This document shows, in pieces, positions 43,815 through 55,740 of a stretch of 64,000 bases of DNA. Source of the DNA: Riptortus pedestris (Eukaryota; Arthropoda; Insecta; Hemiptera; Alydidae). The stretch covers positions 180,762,001 through 180,826,000 of the forward strand of contig CM032228.1 of NCBI GenBank assembly GCA_019009955.1, given 5' to 3'. The translations under genes and the position numbers were made by a program. Numbering within the stretch: position 1 is the first letter of the stretch; each line of letters begins with the position of its first letter. A model generated the notes under the pieces. That model was not told the DNA's origin, did no database searches, and saw nothing but the letters and a program-made list of their open reading frames with translations.

Positions 43815-46211
43815 TTAAATGAAGATTTATTTTGATCAATATTTAAACAAAAATATTATTCAATTTTTGAAATATCTAACACTTTTTTGTGTTGGTGGCT
43901 GAACAAGAATTGTAAATTACAGTTTTAAGAGAATCTTTTTCTTTCTTTTTTCAGAATATTGTTGGCTCTGTCTTGCAGAGTTTAATTCTTACTATTTATA
44001 TATGTAATCAAGTGTTTTAGCCATTAGGCAGGAAAGAAATAATTTCTTCATACATCTATTTGTTTTATACCCGAGTAGTACCAACATTCCTCAAGGGGTA
44101 TTTCTACACAAATTAAGAAAAGAGTTTATTAATTACATTGTTTTTTACCTTGCTACTATTTAACAAATTAATTACTTTTTTGTTTCCACTTACAGCCATC
44201 AACGTTATTTTAAAAATAATCCTCATATTATAATATATGATAATACAATAATATATTATCATGCATTTTTTTAATAATTGCTCCAGCTCTCCGAGCCAAA
44301 GTATAGATAAAAAAAATTAATGCCCACCATCTTGTCAGCACAAACATGCAGAACAAAATCATATCTTTAATTTTGAAAATGTGCAAATTTTGGTTAGGGA
44401 AAATAAGGAGGCAATAAATAAGAAAAATGAATTGAGATATTTAAAAAATATTTATCAAACAAATTTGTAAGACACATAGGTTTAAAAAACATTCTTGGTA
44501 ATTACTAATTCATAAATATCATGCTTATTACAGGTAATTCAATTTCAAATAAAGTTAGTTTATTATCAATTAGACTAGTCTTAAATAAAAAGAGTGGAAT
44601 TGCCAGTTTTCCTCTAGGCCTAGGTAATTATAGGTATAATTGAAGTAGGTTAGTTTACTATAATTGCCTACCAATTGATTTGATTAATAAGACTGCTAAA
44701 ATGTTTAGCCAATTATATTAATAAGGGCTAATATATTATAATGCAAGTATTATTTTTAAAATAGTGACTTTACCAAAAAAAAATTGAATTAGTTAAATAG
44801 TAGGAAGTTATAACACTATGTAATTAACAAACTTTTTTTTCCAAATTTTTGTAGAAATAACATCTTGAGGAGGAGTGGTGGACACTCGAAACGTGTCAAG
44901 GAAAAAATAAATGGCAGTATGAAGAAATTATTATTTTTTGACCTAATGACTCAAAAAAATTTGATAAGCCTATTTAAAAAAAAATGTCAGGACAGTCACA
45001 TACTCTAGCAGACTATTCAAATGAATAATGGATATACTTATTATTAATATTAACCAGAGGAATATGATTTTAGCTTTATCTTTCAGTATCTGTAATTTAT
45101 TTTTGTGTGATTTTATGCTCTATCAAGAAAAAATATATAGCAAAAGAATCGTATTATCTAGTAGTTAGTTGTAGTATATTTAAATTTAGTGTTATTTGTA
45201 TCAAATGGGACAAATGTTTTCATGGATTATAAGTTGTACAGTTAATTTTACAGATATGATGTACTTAACATGTTGCAACTGAGGAATATATTGGCATCTA
45301 AAACTGACATTTCAATAATAAATTGGATCTTATCAGAAAATTTTCATTTATACCTAACAAAATTGAAATCTGGTCACCAGTTCTACAAATAATCTAAATA
45401 TTGGTAATGGCATCAAATGAATCGAGATATTTATTTAGGGCATCACTGTAGTTCAATTAGAAAGTAATTTTGTTATTTGTTTCCAATAGAAATTTAAACT
45501 ATTAGAGCATTTCAATCATTTAATTTGTATAATGTATTATTTAAAGTCATGCTGGATTTGCAGATGTGATAGCAGAAGTTGTGGGGAATCAAACTCGTAA
45601 ATTGTCGTTTATATTATATTATTTCCTCTGATAAGTTGACATCATTGAAATTACTATATACTATCTATAACTATTAAACGTTACTTGGTAATGTCATTAT
45701 AACAAATGACAATATGTGTTTAAACTCAATATGATTTGAGGTTGCAGGGAGGGCTACGATCTCTTTCCCTCACCTTGCTTTTTGAATATATTTTAAATTA
45801 TTTTTTGAGTACCAGGTATACAAATTGCTAGAAAATTCTAATTTTTTAATGTTTAAATATATAATTTAAGTAAAGTAAAGCTGATAACACTCAAGAAGGG
45901 GTGGTAGTTGTTGGGAGGCTAACATAGTTAATTGTGTTAACTTATTACATGTGAAATTTTGGAATTGCTTTCTACTTACGTCTACTCTTATGTACATAAA
46001 TAGGCTCAAAATGTATAATCGGATTGGTTTTTGATAGTACATATGTGCATTATAGATGGTATATAATTATAATAAATGCTATCCATGGTTATGATTTGAA
46101 TTATTCACAGTGTATCAAAAATTGGAGAGGGATTGATTAAGAATTCATTTTCATTTATTTTTCAAGACTAAAATTTCTATTCTATGCCATCTTCCTGACC
46201 TTTATGGCAAA
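43815..46211. other. Downstream flank of IFT20
   Basis: No canonical poly(A) signal was found close to the IFT20 stop. A short GACACTCGAAACGTGTC palindrome with a downstream AATAAA at about 44882-44912 resembles the 3' ends of Penelope-type elements. Otherwise plain AT-rich sequence. Confidence 0.4.
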
Positions 46212-46327
46212 ACAATATGCCCACACAAGAAGTGTAGGTGTAAACTTTGAAGCCTTGCCAAAAAAAAAAATATATCAACATTTAGCCTCAAATGGTTTCC
46301 CAAGCAAACCCGGGTACCTTAGCTAGA
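46212..46327 (-). repeat. Family B repeat, head part, minus orientation
   Basis: Ends AACCCGGGTACCTTAGCTAG. It faces the plus copy that starts 14 bases further on. Confidence 0.6.
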
Positions 46328-46337
46328 ATTTATATAT

Positions 46338-47108
46338 ACTAGCTAAGGTACCCAGCTTCGCTTGAGAAATCATTGGAGGTAGAATGATGACGGTATTTTT
46401 TTTTTGGCAAGGCTTTTATGTGCACAATATTTCTACATTTCCTCGTCTCTGTGTTTCCAAATTCGTTGTTCAAAACATTAGTGGTTACAAATATACTAGT
46501 GGATAGCATTTTTTTTTTTTATTTTAGCCTAAGTAATATTCACAATTTCTATTCCCAAAAGCAGCCCCTAACACATCAAATATGCCTATTTTATGTATTT
46601 ATTAACCATTCTTAAAAATAGTCTATTGTATTCCTATTATATTATATAAAGCTTATAATCAAGGAACCTGTAATACTAACCCACATACAAAGTTTCGGTG
46701 AGTTCTGTTTACTTGTTTGTGCCCAATAAAATTATTAACGCACACTATAGTTTTTAGAGTGTGTCTCATTTATACTTCATTGTACGACAAAAATGTATAT
46801 AACAAATGTTGCTTTAAATATCAAAACAAGCAACTTTTGTTATGTGCATATTTGCCAGAAAACCAATAGAAAATGAAATAGCGCTATTTTTCATTTCAGG
46901 ACTTCCTTGTAACCCCCACTCCTGTTCTTACCTAGAAATTTTAATATAGCATATGATTAGGGAGGTATAAGCTATACTAAGGAGGTATTCCTCATAACCC
47001 CCACTCCTGTTCATCTCAGAGATTATTAGTATAGCCTATAGTCTAAGTTGGGTTAATTGTTATACACGTACCAAGTTTAATAAAATTCGGTTCAGTCGTT
47101 TATGGGTA
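46338..47108 (+). repeat. Family B repeat, long copy, plus orientation
   Basis: Head CTAGCTAAGGTACCCAGCTT, middle with CAACTTTTGTTATGTGCATA and CCCCCACTCCTGTTC (the latter twice), tail with AATTCGGTTCAGTCGTTTAT. A family A copy starts directly at its tail. Confidence 0.65.
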
Positions 47109-47113
47109 AAAAG

Positions 47114-47722
47114 TCCGTCACGCAGGGGCTGCGTAAACTAAGCAGATTTCCCACGTGATGTTTTACAATAGAGAAATCCGCTTAATAACAGCTGTAGTAG
47201 GAAGGGATCTCTAAATCTATTCACGAGGGACGAATAGTTCTGGAAACGGCCACCAGAGCTCTCGGCGGAGAGTCCGGAACATGGCGGGGTTCCGTCGACC
47301 ACAAACACAATACAAATGCAAATATCTCGGTTAATATTCAAGATACAGAATAAATGTATAGAACAATATTTATAGTAAATTTAATTTACAATAAGATTGA
47401 TTCTATACTATTTTTCGATCCGACGCATAATAACGGAGATATTTTGAATTTTCAAAAATCCCTCCCTCCCACTGGTCCGATTTCAGCCATTAACGAACTT
47501 GATCTCTCTTTTTACGTAAAACGCTTAAATATGAAGTTTGGTAACGATCAAACAAAAATTGCGACCGCTAGAGCGTTAACAGACAAATATATATATGTAT
47601 ATATATAATTTTGAACGGACCTCATTTTCGTCATCTCCTGGGTAGGATCGATGGACATTTGAGGAAATTTTTCAAAACTCGCGTCATGAGTACGACCTCA
47701 ATAGCTGATTTCCCTAAAGGTA
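47114..47722 (+). mobile_element. Family A (Helentron/DINE-like) copy, near complete
   Basis: Begins TCCGTCACGCAGGGGCTGCG then AGCAGATTTCCC, has the family core with TCCGATTTCAGCCATTAACG, a (TA)n tract at about 47588-47608, and the 3' part ending in GATTTCCC. The terminal hairpin is cut short. It closely matches the inverted copy at 56481-57150. Confidence 0.7.
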
Positions 47723-47848
47723 ATAAACAAACAGACACCAAAGCCACAAATTGCAGATATCTTGTCTATGGCATGTGAAATGAAAAAGGATCGTGTAATT
47801 TCGTGAAAAAAATCAATGTACAGACAGATATTAAAATGTTATATATAT

Positions 47849-48585
47849 TGTTACGTTTATTATTAAAGTTCTTTTGGATAGTAATATTAAACACGCAAGC
47901 TTTAGTGTTTTTATCACTGCACAATTTATTTAACAATGCACTACACACTAAGTAAATTGTTCTTAACTATTACTCACAGTATGCACTGATAACTTTACTT
48001 CTTATTGCACAGTACAATAACTCAAGATCACTGATGTTCACAAAACACGGCACTACACTGATTTTCAAAAAGAACACGGCACCGCACTAAAACTAAAATG
48101 CACTGAACGCCCTGTTTTTCACTTAAAGAGAACAAACTAACTCTATTTTTACCCCCCCCCCCCCTACAAGCGAAAGAAGAACGTGCAAACATACAAAATA
48201 AAAACAAGTACCTCATGTACACATACATACCGGGCTGTGATGTAGGATAGGATAAGGATTGTTGGGTGAGGATTGCCTTTTACTGTAATTTATTGTCATT
48301 TTAAGGCGGTTTTGTAGATAGGAACGGGGTGCTGGCTGAGGAGACGTGCACAAGATAATTGCGCAGGGTCACAATCGGTACTGCTACTAACTCTCGAGCG
48401 AGCTGGGCCGCTTTTATAGAGGTACGGAAAGATCAAAGAGAAAGCCCCCTGGCTGGTCTAGATCCAGATGGGTGTCGCCGAGAACATTCTTTGGCGCTAA
48501 TCGGTTGGTTACTTTCATCTACATCGTACTTCTTAAATACGTGTTTAACTCTGTGTACTTTTTCATGTACCTAGTTTTCGCAACA
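47849..48585 (-). mobile_element. Solo LTR (Gypsy-like), minus orientation
   Basis: On the minus strand it starts TGTTGCGAAAAC and ends AACGTAACA, and is flanked on both sides by ATAT (47845-47848 and 48586-48589), a 4-base target duplication. A TATA box CTATAAAAG lies at 48419-48411 (minus). There is no coding region or primer site next to it, so it is a solo LTR left by recombination. Gypsy is inferred from the TG..CA ends and the ATAT target. Confidence 0.72.
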
Positions 48586-49227
48586 ATATATATGCATTTT
48601 CTGTAACATGAATATTAACAGAGATATTTGCACTTTTTAGTCTTCCGCCTACAATAAACCCCCACACCTACTCATGTAATATTAACAGTAAGCTGTTATA
48701 TTATGAACCACTGGATTGGAGCTTAAATACCAAATATTGTTATTATTGAACTTTTACTGTAAATTGTGCTTAGTTTACGAGCCCCTGCCTCACGGACTTC
48801 ATTTCTTTGGCTACTGCATAATTCTTAAGAAGCGGGTCATTTTTTTTTTTCGTGATCGAGGGATTACTATATTTTTTTCTCTCATTATTGTCTGTTCCCT
48901 TTCCAAGCCGTAACTTCCTAACCGAATTTTGTGAAACTTGGTACGTACATTACTACTAACCCAACGGGAGCTTAAACGAGGTGTATGCTAAAAGCTATAG
49001 CGGGAGTCAAGTTAAGCTTAGTTATATACACAATATTATATTCCAATAATGCATTTCACAGAAAATAAGTTAAGGCAGTTAACTGTGTTAGCCTCACTAC
49101 AACTTTCGCTCCTGCTTGAGGGTTATCAACATTGTTGTATAACTTAAATTATTCAGCACAATATTAAACGCTTCGAATGTTTTAATAATTTATATACCTG
49201 GTGGAAATAAGTAACAGTGGTACCGTT

Positions 49228-50215
49228 TTGAAAAAAAAAATATATACACCGGAGATGGGTAGTATAAAAATATGCATAGTAAATCCTTACATAATAAATA
49301 TTTTTATTATTAACACTAGCTAAGGTACCTGGCTTCGATCGGGAAATCATTAGAAGTTGAACGATGACAGTATTTGTTTTGGCACGCCCTTATGCATAAT
49401 ATTTTTATAGTGTTAAGGGTTTATACCTGAATATCTAGTAACTAAAGCGTAATTATTATGCTTGAAGAATAAAAAGAAATAATATCCTGATCAATCCCTC
49501 AGCACTGCCATCGAATGGGCAATCGATGTCCATTGCTGAGTCTGTCAAACTAAACGTTGAGCGGTTGCTATTCAATCCCAGTTCGTTGTTCGCAACATTA
49601 CGAGTAAAATCACTTCCTAATAAATCCCTCTTCATTATTTAAAATAATGTGGACAATGTAAATAAGAATCGTCGATGGTGTTAGCCATTACTATACATTA
49701 TTTACCCCTTTCACACCATATGCCGTTTCAAGTCAGTGTCTGTAATTAGAGCCTCCTCATGGACCCCAATCATACTTAGAACTGTCTTAAGTATTAAAAC
49801 GTTAAGTCATTTGTCATAATATATCAGAATAAAATAAAGTTTACTGAGCATATCATGTTTATGGATTTTTATTTGATATAAACATATATAACGAAAAATA
49901 CAACTCTAAATAACAAAATAAACAACTTTTCTCATGTGCATATTTGCCGAAAAACCAATAGGGAAAGAAATGTCTATTTTTAATTTCAGGCCGCGCTTAC
50001 AACCCCCACTCCTGTTCATCTCAGAGAATATTAGAAGAGGCTTTAGTCTAAGTTGGGTTAGTAGTAATTTACTTATCAAGTTTCATAAAATTCGACTCAA
50101 TACTCCAGGAGCGAAAAGGTAACCAAAGCCAAGAATGGTCGTTTTAATTAGATGTGAAACGAAAAAGTACCTGAAATTTTGAAAAAAATCAATCTTCAGA
50201 CAGGTGTTACAATTT
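49228..50215. repeat. Family B repeat, inverted pair: short minus part and long plus copy
   Basis: 49228-49312 is minus text; at 49316 the plus head CTAGCTAAGGTACCTGGCTT begins. The tail near 50085-50115 has AAATTCGACTCAATACTCC and ends GTAACCAAAG. Confidence 0.55.
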
Positions 50216-50864
50216 AATATATATGAGGAGAGCGAATATGGGAGATAGTTCACAGATTTATAGCCCTGAAAAATTCCTCTTGCAAATTCTGGAAACTTTC
50301 CTTATTCCAGACCGGTTCTGTTCAAAACATCCTAGACGAACTTTCACCAAAGGGAAAACCTATAACCTCCCAGTTGATTATGCGATATTTCTCCTTAAAG
50401 TATGGCTCGCAAATAGTCCTTTTTAGCAGATTTCCCTCCAGAGACGCGAATATTAAAAAAAAAACAAAAAAAAAAAAAAAACCCTCAAATTTTCCTAGAA
50501 GATAACGAATATCAGCTCCACTTAAAATGATATATATTTATGTTTCAATATCATTTTTAGATTCTGTATTCACTACCAAATAGCTTTTATAAGTACTTTT
50601 CAGATTTTTAATTCCAACCTTTGAAGAGGAAAATTCGCAATGTTTCTTTTCCTATTTGTTTTTCTGCAAATATGTACCTAACACAAGTTATTTATTTTCT
50701 TATTTAGAGTTAGTTCTGTTATATATCTTTTTGGCGAAATAATTATCAATAGACAAGATATGCTTATAAATGTATGGCTTCAGTCGACGTTAAACGATGT
50801 TTTTTTTTTTTTCTAAGGGTATCAAATTGAATGACTTTAATGTAAATATTTTACCGTTATGAAA

Positions 50865-50978
50865 AAAGATTCATACACAGGAGACGGACAATATAAAAAT
50901 ATTATGCACAGTGAATCCTTACATAACAAATACTTTTATAATTAACATATCCTGAGCAACGCAGGGAACATTAGCTAG
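50865..50978 (-). repeat. Family B fragment, minus orientation
   Basis: CAGGAGACGGACAATATAAA to GAACATTAGCTAGTG, shortened in the middle. A (TA)n tract follows. Confidence 0.5.
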
Positions 50979-51034
50979 TGTGTGTGTATATATATATATA
51001 TATATACATGTATATAAGTAAATAAATAAATAAT

Positions 51035-51660
51035 CAATAAGAGCCTCCTTGTCGAGAGATAGTGACAAAGAGAGGGCAAGGCAGTCCGAAGTGCAGGGAG
51101 TTAAAGGGAAGAAAGCAGTTCCTGACTAAGCGATGCGTGCAGACCAGAGCTGGAAGGATACTGACTCCAGCCCCGAAAACCTGGCCAGTAGGTGCTAGAG
51201 TAGGTAGCGGGGAAGGGTCAGAGCAGGGGGAAGGCGCGACGCTTCCTCCGGCCGCCCAAGATCTGCAAATCATCGCTCCGGGAGGGTCCGCCTGTTCCTG
51301 TAGAGGTGGAGGCCCGTTGCGAGCGAAGAGATCTTCGATGGCCTTTACTGTGGGGTTCTTGAAGACGAGTTCCCTTCTTCACCACTGTAGCCTTTTCGTC
51401 AGTCGTCAGAGGAGCTCCTGTAGTCTGCAGGGGCGGTATTTTTGTTAGAACGACGCTATTGTTGTCTTGGGGGTGCTTTTGTGGGGCGCCGTGGTATGTA
51501 TGTTATTCTAGAGAGATTTTATTCGCCAAAGTGGGTAGCACTGCTTTCGATGGCGGAGGTACTGCTATCGTCGGCAGGGCTGCTATACTAGTCGGCAGTG
51601 GTCCTAGAGTTGGTTGCGGGGAAGGATTAGAGGAGAGGGAAGACGTTTGTTGATTGGATG
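51035..51660. other. GC-rich island, unrecognised
   Basis: About 600 bases with much higher GC than the rest of the window. It is open in several frames (for example a plus frame at 51062-51448 and a proline-rich minus frame at 51034-51273). It sits between a (TA)n/(AAAT)n tract and a family A fragment. No family is recognised. Confidence 0.35.
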
Positions 51661-51699
51661 AGAGATTTAATTGACCATAAATTTTTTTATATACGTATT

Positions 51700-51875
51700 T
51701 TCTGTATCATGCGTATTAACCAAGATATTTTCACTTTTCAGTTTGCAGCCCACAGTAAACCTCCATTCCTACTCATGTCATATTAACACACTTAGAAATA
51801 GAAAATATATGGATCAATATTTCCCCATACCAGCACGTGAGAAATCTGTTTACGCACCCCCTGGGTGACAGACTT
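51700..51875 (-). mobile_element. Family A fragment, minus orientation
   Basis: Core TATTAACCAAGATATTTTCA, then the start end AGAAATCTGTTTACGCACCC and CCTGGGTGACAGAC. It borders the GC-rich island at 51040-51660. Confidence 0.5.
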
Positions 51876-52209
51876 TTTCTTTTTTTTTCATAATTGCTGC
51901 CTCAAAACTTGTAGAAGCTGAAAAGATGAATGAAATAGATATTTGGTAGTATTCCAAAATTTTGGAGGTCGACTTATACTTGTTTTAAATATTCCATTCT
52001 ACAAAAAGAGTGTTTTTCTTCATTGTTTTACACATTCCAGTTACTGTATTTGTGTTATCTGAGTTCCTCAAATAACTTCGAATAAATAATATGTTCTAAT
52101 AATGACAAAAACTGCAACAATGACAAATACAGCTGAGGCTTATTACAGGCCCAGAAAAATAGCTATGAAGTCTTCAGAGTTGAATAAATAAAAAAAAATT
52201 ATAATATTC

Positions 52210-52215
52210 TTTATT
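52210..52215 (-). terminator. Poly(A) signal AATAAA of the unrecognised gene
   Basis: AATAAA on the minus strand, 72 bases after the stop codon of the terminal exon at 52288, at a normal distance and orientation for 3' end formation. Confidence 0.55.
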
Positions 52216-52287
52216 GAAAATAGTTTTACATTATGTGTTTCATGTTTTCTTTAGAACAATATTATATACAAACATACTATTTACAGT

Positions 52288-52574
52288 TTATACTAATTTC
52301 CTCTTACTCATTTTCTGCGGTTTATATAGTTGCCGGAGGTGGTTTACTATATCTTGATCAAGATTTGGTGTGGGGATAGGTTCTTGTTGCTCTTCCATTG
52401 GAAATTCTAGTTTTTCTTCCCAATCCTTGACTTCTTCTTCATTATAAGTTTCTCTTTTGCTGTTGCCTTGAGGACCAAGAGGTATCGTGTTTTCTTGAGG
52501 GCCAAGTTCAAATGTTACTTGGAAGTCTGCATTTGGGCCTAGTCGAAATCCAAATCCAACTCTTGAGTCAGTCC
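52288..52574 (-). CDS. Unrecognised gene, terminal exon
   Basis: 287 bases after a TATTTTTAG acceptor, open for 94 codons to a TAA stop. It contains the repeated motif LGP in four places and a charged tail. It stands out from the AT-rich repeats around it. Confidence 0.65.
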
Positions 52575-54980
52575 CTAAAAATAAAAATGGTTGAATACCG
52601 ATTTGTAATTTTGTATACATATTTTTAAGTGTAAAATGGAATGGGATATGCCCTTTATAGCAGTGAACCCTTAAGGGCAATCAAGCTACGGCAAATGAGC
52701 TATGAATTATATATTAGTCTGTTAACGTTCTTGCAGTATTAATTTTTATTTAATCATTAACCAAACTGGATATTTAAACGTTTAATATAAAAGTCCGTCA
52801 CACAGGGGCTGCGTAAACTAAGCAGATTTCCCTCGTGAAGTGTTACAATAGAGAAATCTGCATACTTGTAATACCAATTTAACGAGAGCCAAAGAGTTAC
52901 GGAAACGGCCGAACAAGCTTTCATGGGAATCGCATGAACAGAACCGACAATAGTTGATCTCATCTCGTCAGTTATCCGCACACACTTCAACAATAAATAC
53001 CTTCTCTAAACATCGAATTAGCGTAAAAACGTATATAATAACAATTGTAGAATATTACATTTGCAATAAGATTGGGTCTATACAATTTTTCGATCCGGGC
53101 ACATAATAACCTTCTTATGCTTTAATGCATATTGAAATCTTTTCAACTGATGTGCCAATTTATTTCATAGAAGAAAAAAATAATGTATCATTTTAGCAGA
53201 TTATATATCTGCTCTGGCGGTCGCAATTTTTGTTTAATCGTTACCAAACTCGATATTTAAACATTTTATGAAAAACAAAGCTATTATTCGTTAACTGCTA
53301 AAATCGGACCGGGGGAAGGGAAGTTTAGAGGGGATGAATTTCAAAAGTTCAAATTATTTCTGTTATTATGCATCTAATCCAAAAAGTAGTAACTAACCTT
53401 ATTGTAAATTTAATTGTCTATAAACGTTGCTACATACACAGTTTCTCTAAGATTAATACAGAGTGACAAACGGGAAACGGATGTTTTTGAAATGTGACAG
53501 TGACATCACAACGCTATGTTCATATGCTGAATACATTTCTCAGACTAACCTAGAGAGCCGAGGATTCAACATAAATAATGTTTATTTCTAACAAAATGGC
53601 CACACCGCAAACTGCTCGCACATCGGTGGAAGTTGTGAGAAACAGGTTTCCTGGTAAGCTGATTTCACGTTTTGGGTGAGGTACCGTGGCCGCCGAGGTC
53701 ACCGGACTTGTGATTACTTCTTGTGGGGGTATTTGAAAGAACGTGTTTATGCTCACAACCCCCGTAATTTAATAGAATTGAAGGACGCAATTACAGAAGA
53801 GGTGAATTTAATTGATCAAGACATGCTGACCCGAGTTTCGAATGATTTTCTATAGTGGACGTTAATAAATAATAATAATAATAATATAGCGGTTGAAAAC
53901 GTGTATTGAATGAAGCAGATGGCCACCACATGACTGATGTAATTTTTAAGAATTAACATTTTCATGAAATGGTATGTAATAATCTTTATTTGTGTAATAT
54001 TACAATAATACTATCTTGTAAATTAATTTTGACTGCTCATTTGAAAAACATCCGTTTCCCGTAAGTCATCCTGTATTAACCGAGAAATTTGGATTTTTTT
54101 GTTTTCAGCCTTGAGTAAACCCCCACTCCACCGCATGCCCTAATAACAATAAGGTTTTATAACATGAACCTCTTTATTCTATGTTTAAATTCCAAATATT
54201 GTTTCCATGGGACCTTGTTATTCAAGATACATACATATTGGTTGTGCGATGGCGTCATCAAGTAAGGTTTCACGTTCTTGTCTCGAAAATGTTCATTTGA
54301 TCTATACCACACTTGATATTTTACAGTTTTACCCAACACTAAAGTATTTTTGATTGGCAGAAATTGGACCAGAAATAGGAGGGGGGGGGGCTTTAACAGG
54401 GAGGGGAAATCAAAAATTCAAAATATTTCCGTTATTATGAATTGGATCGTAAAATGATATGGAACCGTGATATGTTGTTAAACTATTGCAGCACTACAAT
54501 TTTTGTTCTATGCATTTTTTCGTAACCTAAGCACTAACCGAGTTATTCGTACTTTGTTGTTTTCAGCCTTCAGTAACCCTCCCCTCTCTCCTTCTGCTCA
54601 TTGGCTTTTTTTTCCACAGAAATATAGAATGTGTAGTGAGAGCATGTTATACTAACACATAGGAAGTCTGCTTAGTTTACGCAGCCCCTGCGTGACGGAC
54701 TTTTATTACACTTAGAAGTCTAGTTGTACAATAGATTCAATTCCTGAGAGGGAAAATAGTAAGTTGTTTAGTGGTAAACTGACTAAATACGATTCTTAGT
54801 TTGTCTGGCTAGAAGAGTGAGGTAACCCGTAGACAAGCTGTTCCTAGTAGATGTAGTAGCATTAAATAAACTATTAACATATAAAAAAATTTTTACCTTT
54901 CCTTATTGGTGGTATATTTGTGTAAACAAAAGATAACAAAGTGGTGAGCTGCTCAGGAACAAATAAGCCATTACTGCAAC
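52288..54980 (-). CDS. Unrecognised gene, last two exons
   Basis: Two exons join in frame across a 2.3 kb intron, and a poly(A) signal follows. The joined product ends with about 121 visible residues. The first visible exon holds a hydrophobic segment LTTLLSFVYTNIPP. The last exon starts TDSRVGFGFRLGPNADFQV and has an acidic, glutamate-rich middle and a basic end, PQKMSKRKLV. Upstream exons lie beyond 54980, but I could not identify them among the repeats. The family is not recognised. Coherent splice phases, the lack of internal stops and the poly(A) signal argue for a real gene. Confidence 0.65.
52793..53380. mobile_element. Family A copy, rearranged, in the intron of the unrecognised gene
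   Basis: Plus-strand start at 52793 (GTCCGTCACACAGGGGCTGC). After about 53200 the core continues in the minus orientation (GCGGTCGCAATTTTTG after TCTGCTCTG, then TAAAATCGGACCGGGGGAAG). Confidence 0.55.
53459..54073 (+). mobile_element. Internally deleted Tc1/mariner-superfamily transposon
   Basis: The ends form an inverted repeat of about 46 bases, including ACGGGAAACGGATGTTTTT, set in palindromic TTAATA/TATTAA. Between them remains the C-terminal part of a DDE_3-type transposase: VVRNRFPGKLISRF, then in another frame DYFLWGYLKERVYAHNPRN to a TAG at 53853. The 615-base copy lacks the N-terminal half. Confidence 0.75.
54080..54705 (-). mobile_element. Family A copy, minus orientation
   Basis: Core pieces (CAGAAATTGGACC, AAATATTTCCGTTATTATGA) and the start end GTCTGCTTAGTTTACGCAGC then CCCTGCGTGACGGAC at 54665-54699. 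The hairpin end is missing. Confidence 0.6.
54897..54980 (-). CDS. Unrecognised gene, penultimate exon
   Basis: 84 bases with a pyrimidine-rich acceptor ending TTTTAG and a GTAAAA donor. It reads CSNGLFVPEQLTTLL and SFVYTNIPPIRK. Two bases of the first codon and one base of the last are shared with neighbouring exons. Confidence 0.6.
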
Positions 54981-55054
54981 CTAAAATAGATTTTCTTTTA
55001 CAATATTTCATGTAAATATTAAATTTAAATATAACATTTAATTATATTGTTATT

Positions 55055-55185
55055 GTTATTTATTTACGCCCACTTTTTGCAACTAAGGCTAATTGGGACG
55101 GGTTATCTACAGGTTACCACCCTTTTCTAGCCAGGGTGGGATTTAGGATGTTATTTAATGAATTTCGCATTTAATTATATGAGTA
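55055..55185 (-). mobile_element. SINE, 3' part, minus orientation
   Basis: TTTACGCCCACTTTTTGCAA, then GGGACGGGTTATCTACAGGT and TACCACCCTTTTCTAGCCAG. Confidence 0.7.
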
Positions 55186-55319
55186 TGAAATGTCCATGTT
55201 TCTAAGGAGGAAAAAACAGTCCATTTCAGTGAGCATCATCACTGAACACAATGATAGTAGAGCTGAAGTTCCAAAGTAAAAGAAGCATTTTAACTAATAA
55301 GCATAGATACCAAAAAAAT

Positions 55320-55740
55320 GTTTGCAAACTCTTTTTTATGGAGTGTACTACTTTAAGGGAGCGAAAGTTGGACTCTCCACAAAAGGGAATACAATAGTTT
55401 GGAAGCAGTGGAAATGTGGATCTGACGTAGAATCATTACAACAAGTGAAAATGAAAACAACATTGAAGTTCTAAATGGGGCAAATGAGAACAAAAGTCTT
55501 ATCAAGACAATGGAAAAAAGGAGAGTGAAACTTCTTGGGCATTTCTTAAGGCACAACGACTTCATTACAAATATATTTGAAGACACGATTCTTAGGCGTA
55601 GGGTAAGAGGAAGGCCTAGAAAATTCTATTTTGACGGCATCAAACATCTTATGAATTTCAGTGAGTATAGTAATATGAAAAGAGCAGCTTCCGATAGAAC
55701 ACAATGGTTGCAACTACAAGGCGTAGCCTTTAAATCATGA
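55320..55740 (+). mobile_element. LINE fragment, C-terminal part of the pol protein
   Basis: Pieces of one protein in shifting frames: WSVLLYGSESWTL, LEAVEMWIWRRIITTSENEN, ENKSLIKTMEKRRVKLLGHF, then RRRVRGRPRKF to a stop at 55738-55740. This is the well-known C-terminal tail of insect LINE reverse transcriptases. The 5' part is absent. Confidence 0.75.

Noticed and set aside
47138..47341. 67-codon frame repeated at 56923-57126 with few changes
   Set aside because: Both lie within family A copies; the shared frame reflects copy similarity. There is no sign of coding selection.
53840..53885. GTGGACGTTAATAAATAATA tail as a SINE
   Set aside because: Resembles the SINE tail, but no SINE body precedes it; the preceding text is transposase. 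It may be only a tail-like simple repeat.
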